Below, piece after piece: positions 1 to 9,000 of a DNA stretch of 15,557 nucleotides. Below the pieces are notes generated by a model. That model was not told the origin of the DNA and searched no databases. It saw nothing but the letters and a program-made list of their open reading frames with translations. Source of the DNA: Thermoflexales bacterium (GTDB taxonomy: Bacteria; Chloroflexota; Anaerolineae; Fen-1058); the NCBI GenBank assembly GCA_016931085.1, contig JAFGFO010000455.1, forward strand, positions 1 through 15,557, read 5' to 3'. Within the stretch, counting starts at the first letter, position 1. Each line of letters begins with the position of its first letter. A program made the position numbers and the translations under genes.

Positions 1-2
1 TC

Positions 3-3000
3 GAGAACAAGCTGCGCGACATCTATGCCCTGGGGCTGCTCGAGCTCGAATTCCCGGCCTCCCAAGATCCCCACCCAGAGCCGCTGGTATACAGCCTAGT
101 GCCGCGCGGGGTGATGACGGTGACCCAACAGACGGTGGTGAACCCGTCCATCAGCACCTCGGGCCCAGTCAGCCTGACCCAGCGAGCCGGGGCAGAGATG
201 ACGGACTTGCGCGGCGAGGCGGGCAAGCGGGTGCTGTGGCTAAAATTGGATGAGAGCGCCTCTGCCACAAGTTTTGCCGACAGCTCGCTGCACGGCAACG
301 ATGGCGCATGCTCGGGCACGAGATGCCCCACCGCCGGTACCTCGGGCTATATTGGGAAGGCGGTGCAATTTGACGGCGTCGATGACGCCATCTCCATCCC
401 GCGTCCCGTCGCCGACGATTTCACCATCGCGTTTTGGTTCAAATCCGACCAGTGGGTTGGTTTCGATAACCAGTGGTGGGACGGCATGGGATTGGTGGAC
501 GGCAACGTGGCCGGGGAGGCCAATGACTTTGGCGTCAGCCTGGGCAATGGCCGCGTGCTGTTCGGCGCAGGCTCCTCCGGCACGACGGTCAAGAGCGAGT
601 TCGTCGCCGACGACGAGTGGCATCACGTGGCCGCCACGCGCGACAAGGAGAGCGGCATCATCAGGCTGTACATCGATGGCGACCAGATCGGCCATAGCCA
701 CGCGTTGACGGCCAGCCTGACCAGCCCGCCATCCTTGCGCATCGGCAGCCTGCAAACCGGGGCGAATTTCTTCAAAGGACTGATTGACGACGTGCAGATC
801 TATCCCACCACACTGGACGCCAATCAAGTCATGGCGCTGTACAGCCAGGCGGTTTTCAAGTTGAGCCTGGATAAGCTGGAATGCACCCCGGCCGGCGGTC
901 TCACGAGATGCAGCACCCGAGACGAAGCTGGGGATGTGCCGGTGCAGGCCATCTGTCTTGGCAGCGAGTGCCCCCAGTCCGTCCCTGGCGTGCGGAAGCG
1001 CGGCGTGCAATTGAACGGCGTGCCGCTGAGCGTAGACTATGCGAGCGCCTTGAAATTATCCAGCGGCGATTTTAGCCAATCAGTCTGGATCAAGCCCACC
1101 GATTCCACGACGGCCGGGCGGCAGGGTGTGTGGGGTTACTCGCCGAGGCGATACAGCGATAGCCTCACCTATCGCGGCGACCCGAGCGAGACGGCCTACC
1201 CCTCGATCTTTATCACCGGCACCGATGGGCTCGAGGTGGGCTTTGGCAACAAGACCGAATGGCAACCCTGTGTCTTGGCTGACGTGCTGACTCTGAACGA
1301 ATGGAACCACATCGTGGCCACCTACGACTACAATCCCGCCACTGGCGGGGGCACCTACACCGTGTACGTCAACGGCCAGCTCAAAGGCACCTGCGGGCTG
1401 AACGGCAAACCGCCCAACAACGGCCAATTCGACCTGGGGCGCGCCACGCACTGCGCCCAGGTTGAAAATCCCAGGGTGTATTGTATTAATGAACCAGGCG
1501 ACGGCGGCGATAGCGCCGAATTTTACGGCTATTTCGACGACGATGGGTACGACCGTAGATGGTGGGGGGTCATCGAGGGTGTGGACTCGGACGAATCATT
1601 CAATACCGGTGCTGAGCCACACGACTATTGCGGCGAAACCACGCTCAAAGTCGAGGAATACGACGAGGGCGGTGGAGATGATTTTATCGGCGGTCACACG
1701 TTCGATTACAGCCAGCCCACCAGGATGCTTTTCGCGCACGTTATTGACGAACCCGGCGGCGACGGCAAGCTGCGCCTGTACCTGAGCCACACTAACCCGT
1801 CCATCCCGTTCGAGGGCTCTATGGACGAACTGGCGCTGTACCGGCGGGCGCTGTCGGCCGACGAGGTCCAGTCCCTGTACCTGGCGGCCGAGCGGGTGTT
1901 CGAGATCGACCTGGACGAGACGCCCGGCCGGGCCGAGTTCGCTGACGCCACGACCAACGGGTACACCGCCACGTGCAACCCGCAGGCCACCTGCCCGGCC
2001 AGCGGCCTGCCCGGCCGCTTCAACCAGGCCGCCCGCTTCGACGGAGCGGACGACAGCCTCAGCCTGAATACCCCCGATGGGGTAGGCGGGGGCACCATCG
2101 CCGCGTGGGTGCAGCGCACCCCAGGCGGGAAGATAGGCTACAAGCCCATCGTCTCGTACAAGGAAAGCGGCGGCTGCGGTTTTGGCCTGGGCTTGGACAA
2201 CAACGGCGTTCCACAAGCGCAGATCACGACACTACCCTGGATAGCGACCACTGTCAAGGACAGCACGCCTGTGCCGGAGTATACGTGGGTCCACCTGGCC
2301 GCTATCTACGACGGGGTCCTTATTCACCTGTACCGCGACGGCGAGCTCGTTGGCGAAACGGCCGCCCTCAACGCCTACATGAGCTGCGCCGGGCAGACCA
2401 CCATCGGGTCTCGTACAGTAACCGGCCAGGGCACTGGCTACTTCAAAGGCTACCTGGACCAGGTGGTCATGCTCAACCGGGCGCTGTCGGCCGAGCAAGT
2501 GAGTGCACTGAGCCAAGAGGCGCCGGTCACCAGCCTGCACCTGGACGAGCCCTTGTACGAGCCGCTCACTTCAACCCCTACCAGCCATTTCGACAACGCC
2601 GCCCAAGTTAGCGACACGTATGACGCCACCTGCACCGCCTGCCCGGCCGCCGGCCAAAAAGGTTGGATGCGCCAGGCGGCGGTGTTCGACGGCACACAAT
2701 ATCTGACCAAGCGCGACGACGACATCACACCTCGTGGCGGGTTCAGCGTCGGCGGCTGGTTCAAGCTGAGCAAGGAACTCACTACCACTAACCAGGTCTT
2801 GGCCAGCAAAGACTCGTTCAGCCTATACGTCCCAGGCAGCGCCGAGACCGTCACGCGCACGCTGGTCTACTTTGGAGTGGAAGGGCTAGCTCCATCCCAG
2901 GTGCTCAAGCCTTCACCCGATTACCCTGGCCTGATGCTCAACCAATGGACCTACATACTGGCCACTTACAATTCCGACAGTGACGTAGCCACGCTCTACG

Positions 3001-6000
3001 TCAACGGCCACAAGGTGGGCGAAAGCAATCTGGGGCCAAGCACTTATGGTCCCAGCGAGCTTAGCATCGGCCAGAACCTGGTCGGCCAGGCCGACGAGGT
3101 GACTGTCTACAATTACCCGCTGCACTCACGTGCCATCAAGCACATCTACGAATACCAGGTCCACTGGTACGACACCGCCGTCTCGCACAACATCACCGTC
3201 GACGCCGACGATCCGGTCATCAGCCTCGAGATGCCGGCTTACATCACCAACCGCGACATGGTCTTGGCGGCGGTGGCCAGCGACGCGACCTCGGCCGTCA
3301 CCGGCGTCGAGTACCAGTTGGATGGCGGCGGCTGGCAGGTTCCTCCCACCCGGGACTATGCCGCCTGGGCCTGGACCTTCAACCCCACCCACAACCTGAG
3401 CGAGGGCCCGCACACGCTCGAGCTGCGGGCGACCGACAGCGTAGGAAACGTGGGCTATCTCACCAAGCTATTCAACGTGGACATCACGGGGCCTGAGATC
3501 CACCTGGGCCCGGCACTGGTTGGGGACGACGTCGTGCTCGACACCTCACGCCCGTTGAACCTGTACGGGACCGCGACAGACGGCGGCAGCGGCGTGGACA
3601 AGGTCTTTATCACGCTCCTGGACGGCCTGGGGCACGCCGCTAGCAGCCCGCTGTTGGCCAGCCTGAGCGGCAACAACTGGCAGGTGACCTATACCGCCAC
3701 CGTGGCGCTGAATGGCCACTACACCGTCCAGATGGACGCCACCGATCGCCTGGGCAACCTCAGCACGAACACACAGCAGCGCATGACGGCGTTTGGGGCG
3801 CGCGGCAGCGGCTTGCGCAGCGCAAGCATTGCCCGCAGCGTGCAGACGGTAGCCGCACAAGCGGAGGTTCAACTGGACAGCTCCCCGCCCCTGGCCGACG
3901 TGTACGACGTCACTACCAACGGATGGGCTCTCAGCGGGACGCTGGATAGCGGCCTGCCCGTCATCAGTGGCACGCTCAGCGCCCTGCCCTATCCGACCGG
4001 CCAGATACTGGCTATGCATATGGAAGAGCCGGCCGGCGCGACGCGCTTCCAAGACGCCGGCCCCGGCCACGCCCTGGGCACATGCGAAGCCGGAGACTGC
4101 CCGCAGGCTGGCTCAGACGGCCGCTTTGGCAGTCAGGCGGCCAGCTTTGACGGCGGCGACTCCATCAATCTGGGTCCCAACCGGCGGCTCGGCGAGCTGG
4201 CCGGCGCCGGCAGCTTTAGCCTGCTGGCCTGGGTCCATCCCACCGATACGGCCGGCCTGCAGCACCTCCTGGGCGCCACCCCTGTCGTCAGCCCCAATAC
4301 CGGCTTCGACTGGCGCCTGGCCAACGGCCAATCTCGCCTGCAGGTCTTTGGCGACAAGATCTACTCGACCACCGGCAGCCTGCCCACCGGCCAGTGGACG
4401 CACCTGGCCGCCGTGATGGCTCCCCTGGCTGAGGGCGGCTCGGCGCTGACCTTCTACGTCGACGGCGTCCCGGCCCAGACTATCACCAGCACGCTGAGCG
4501 GCCAGGTCAACACGGGCGACGACTGGCTGATCGGGTATGGCTTCCAGGGCCAACTGGACGAGCTGGTGGTCTACGGCCGCCCGCTCAGCGCGGATCAAAT
4601 CCTGGCGCTCGCCCACCCGGCCTCGACCGGCGTGGACAGGCTGGAAGTCGGCCTGTATCACTTGAAAGACTGGGGCAACACGGACGCCATCCAATGGAGC
4701 ACGGCCGCCTTGGGCCAAGCGGGTGAAATCTTTTCCACCTGGAGCTACACAGTGCCGGCCCAGATCGAGGGCACTCACCAACTCTACCTGCGCGCCACCG
4801 ATCGCTTGAGCCACAGCCTCAGCCTGCCCAATGTCTGGCAGGGCGAGATCGACACCGCCGCGCCGCAAGCGCGCCTGGCCCACGTCGCCCCGCGCTTCCC
4901 CGGCGACATCGAGTTCTACCGCTGCCAAGCCTGGGACTATAACCTGGTCGAGACGGGCTATACCTGCCCGGTGCCCGGCTCGACCCCCACCTACCACGAC
5001 GAGCCCTGGTTCACCGCCGTCTTTTCGTATCTCCGCCCCTATACGGTCACCTCTCCGCTGGTGGGCGTGCTTGAGGCCAGCCCGGCCGATCATTTGACCG
5101 CTTGCGACGGCGTAGGCCAATGCACGACGGTCGAGCGCGACACGACTGCCATAAGCTGGACGCTGGGCGTGGCCATCCTGACGCCCACCGCCTCCCTCGT
5201 CATAAGCCAGCCAGCCACGCCGCTGTCTGTCGAGGGGGCGGCCTATGCCGCAGACCAACTGCAAGACCTCCACCTGAGCCTGGGCAGCCAGGCCATCTAT
5301 ACCACCAGTTGGGCGGCCGGCACCCAGCAAGCTGCCTGGAACACTACCTACACGCCCACTATCGAGGGCGCTCACCCCTTGCTAGCCAGCCTGAGCGACC
5401 GGGCCGGCGGCGTGATCACCTCGGCCGCCCCGATTGGGGACTTGCCCGGTCCACTCAGCCTGGTCTATGTGGACTTTACGCCACCTGACGTGAGCCTGGA
5501 AACCAGCCGAATCAACAGCGCCAACTTTGACAACGGCGTCGTCCGTGTGAGCGGCCTGGTGACCGAGGCCACGAAGCTGGCCAGCCTGCAAGTCCGCCTG
5601 GACGATGCATCATTAGGAAATGATAGTAGGTGGCAGGACGCAACCTACTCCGAAGCCTACCCGCTGGTCTCTCAGCCGTGGACGGCTGGCCTGTACTCGA
5701 CCTTGACCGCCCCGCCCGAGGGGCGCAGCTACACCCTGACTGTACGCGCCACCGACGTCGCCGGGCGGGTGGCCGAAATCATGCGGGTCGTGCCGGCCGA
5801 CGCCGTGCCGCCCGAGGTGCCTGTCACCGTGACCCTTACCTACAGCGCCGGGCTGCCAGTCACGCCAGGCATGACCATCGCTGGCATGCCATTTCCTAAT
5901 GGCACGGTGTCACCCGAGCTGAGCTTGGCCTGGACGAGCAGCGCCAGCCCGGATCTTGCCGGCTATACCGTCGAGTGGCTCAACGACCCTCAAAGCCCCA

Positions 6001-9000
6001 CTCCATCTCACGTGGAGCAGTCCATCACGCTTCCGTTCACGGCGACGCGCCAGGCGAGATTTACGGCCAGCCAACAGTCCAAGCTGTGGGCGCGCCTGTC
6101 CAGCCTGGATGCCTTCGACAACCCGGCCGTGAGCCAGATCGGGCCGGTGTACGTCGACAACGAGCTGACTCCGGTTTACGTGGACATGGGCGAGGGCGAG
6201 GCCAGTGGCATGCCCTACGAGGGCTGGCTGCAAGCCGAGTGCAACCAACTGGGGCAGGATAACCGCTCAGCCAGGCGCTCGCTGCCCAGTGGGACCGGCC
6301 AGCAGCAGGCGTTCTACGCCGCCTGGGACCGGGAAGGCTTGCGCATGACCTGGAGCGGCGCCGACTGGAAGACCGACGGCAACCTCTTCATCTACCTGGA
6401 CACGGCCGAAAGCGGCAAGACCCTGGCCTACGACCCGTTCAACAAGTACGGCGATGACGTCTACCTGCCCACCTACCGCATCCAGACCACCACCTATCGA
6501 ATGGCAGCCGACTTTGTTGTGCGGGTAACCTTCAGCGCGACCGCCCCGCTCAGCACGAGCGCCCAGTTGCTGCGCTACAACGGAAGCTCCTGGGTCGTCG
6601 TTCCAAACCCCGGCATCGAGTACGCTTTCGACGCAGGCACTTCTCCGGCGATGACCGACCTGTACGTGCCGTTCGCCGACCTGGGCATCACCAACCCCGT
6701 CAGCCAATCGCTGGGGCTGGTGGCCTTTGCCACCGAGCCTGACAGCTTGAGGCTGTGGGCGGCGGCGCCTGCCGGCAACAAGCTCAACAGCCAGTGGGTC
6801 ACCGGCCAGAGTCCAAACAAACAGCCGTGGGGCTTGAGCCAGCGCTACTACTGGCCGTCTCTGGGCGATGGCGTCTGCCCGTGCGACGGCGAGCGCTCGA
6901 CCAGCTCGCAGGTGCAGGTCAGCCTGGATACCGGGGGACTGGGAATAGGCTATAGCCTGCTGGGCAATGGGCTGCCGGTCTCGGTGTCGGACTACCTGGC
7001 CACCCTTACCGGCTGGGGCAGCGTACAGAACTCGGCCTGCTTTGCCGAGCCGAACGCGCCAGACTGCGTCCCACAGATCGACACCTCCACCCCGGTGTCA
7101 GCGAAAATCCAAGCGCTGCTGGCCCACTTGAGCGGCGTGAATGCGCAGGCATTGGGGAACGGCCAGCCCCTCAGCGTAACAGTACGCCTGGAAAACACCG
7201 GCAAGTCCGCCGCCGAGGGAGTGCGGATACAAGCACAGAGCTGGGGCCACTTGCGCCTGACCGGCATCACCCAGACAATACCCATCACCCTCCCGGCCGG
7301 CAGTTGGATCACCCAAACTTTGAGCGGGGTAGTCGACCTGGCTCACGACCCAGACCACGACTCGGGCTGGGCCACCTTGGGCGTGGTGGTGTTGGATAAC
7401 GACAGCGTGCCCAATCCGCCCGGGCGCTACATCTACCCGCTGGACTGGCTGTACGCCGATTACGAGATTGACCAGGCTGGCCCCGAGTACGTCGCCATCA
7501 AGGGCCCCGACCCGGCTATCGGCCTGGTTGGCCTGGGCGAGACCGTGTTCCAAGGCGTGGTGCGCGACCCATCCAGCGTGCCGACCATTACGCTGCAGAT
7601 CGACACCTATCACCGTCAAAGCGGCTACCCGCCTCTCATCACGGATACCCTCACGTTCACCTGTGTTGACCCGACGCCGGGGGACGGGCAATGGACTTGC
7701 CCGGTGACCGTCGAGCAGCTCGTCGATCAAGATTGGGTCTATGTGAAGGCCCGCGCCGCCGATATCTATGGGCAAAGCTCGAGCTGGTCCATACGGCGGC
7801 AATACATGCTAGATGCCTTATCGCCAACCCTGTCGCTGGGCAGCGAGACCCAGGCCGCCTTGAGCGATGGCTGGATCGGGCCCAACGAGACAGCCTGGAC
7901 CGGCGGGGTGGCAGACAACCGCTTGCTGGAGGCGCTGGACATTTGCGATCCAGAAAGCTCGCGCTGCACCCGGCTGGAGGACATGGTCCCGGCGAACCAA
8001 CTTCCGTTCGAGATAATCGGTACCGAGAACGTTGCCGAGGGAACTGGCACCTGGATCCCCAGGTGTGACTTGGGAAATAGCACTATTTTCCTCAGACTCT
8101 CCACCTCTAATCGTATGTGGGACGTGGGTGTTGGCCTGGTGATCTCTCACCCCAACCGGAGCGACTTGAAGGTCGAGTTGGTGTACGGGGGAGGATCGGA
8201 CGCTCTGCGTTCACTGCTGGCGGCGCCCGGCGTTGGCAGCCCCCTGCTTCAGACTTACAACGTCGCCATTGACGATACGGCAGCGCTGCCGCTGTGGAAG
8301 GATGGCACCGATCACACCACTACCCCGCCTTACTACGAGGCCGTGCGCCGCCCGTCCGCCTCGTTCGACGTCTTCAGGATAGGCAGCAGTTACGCGTCGA
8401 ACACCTGGCAACTGTTGATATGCGACACGCAAGGCAATAGCCGAGGCGTGTACTTGCGCAGTCGCTTGACCGTGAAAAACTATGCAAGCGGGTATCAACG
8501 CGCGACGAGCGGCAGTTGGCGCTACAGCCTGCCGGCGGCCAGCCTGGACGGCGTGACCCAGACGCGCCAGTTGGTCGCTATTGACAGCGTCGGCCTGCGC
8601 AGCCCAACGACCACCCTGAGTTACCGGGTGGACACCGTGGCGCCGGTCCTGACCGTCACCCACGCTCTGACCGACGTCGACCGCCTTTACCTGAACGGCT
8701 CTGTCAGCGACGGCGGCGGAGTCAGGCTGATGCGCGTGAGGATGACGCTGCCTGACGGTGGTCAGTACGCGACCGTGATCCCCACCACGGGCGGGAACTG
8801 GCTGTACCGCGCTGTGCCCAGCCCCTATCAGGCCGGCGACTATGTCGTCTGGATCGAGGCCGAAGATTGGGTCGGCAACCTCACATACACCGGGCCATTC
8901 AATCTGAGCCTGCCACCGCAGCCCAATCGCATCACACAGGTCAGCCCGGCCGACGGCGCCACGAACGTGGCGCTCAACCAGCCCATCGTCATCGACTTTA

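Noticed and set aside
4113..5375. Long minus-strand open frame of 420 codons opposite the giant gene
   Set aside because: High-GC antisense shadow: no RBS, no recognisable domain, low-complexity Gly/Ala/Val/Arg composition, and the plus strand has clear domain content throughout.
5611..5901. 12-bp inverted repeat (CATTAGGAAATG / CATTTCCTAATG) flanking about 270 bases inside the giant gene
   Set aside because: A 12-bp match at this spacing is not rare enough in a 15-kb window, and the enclosed sequence is a normal continuation of Ig-like modules.
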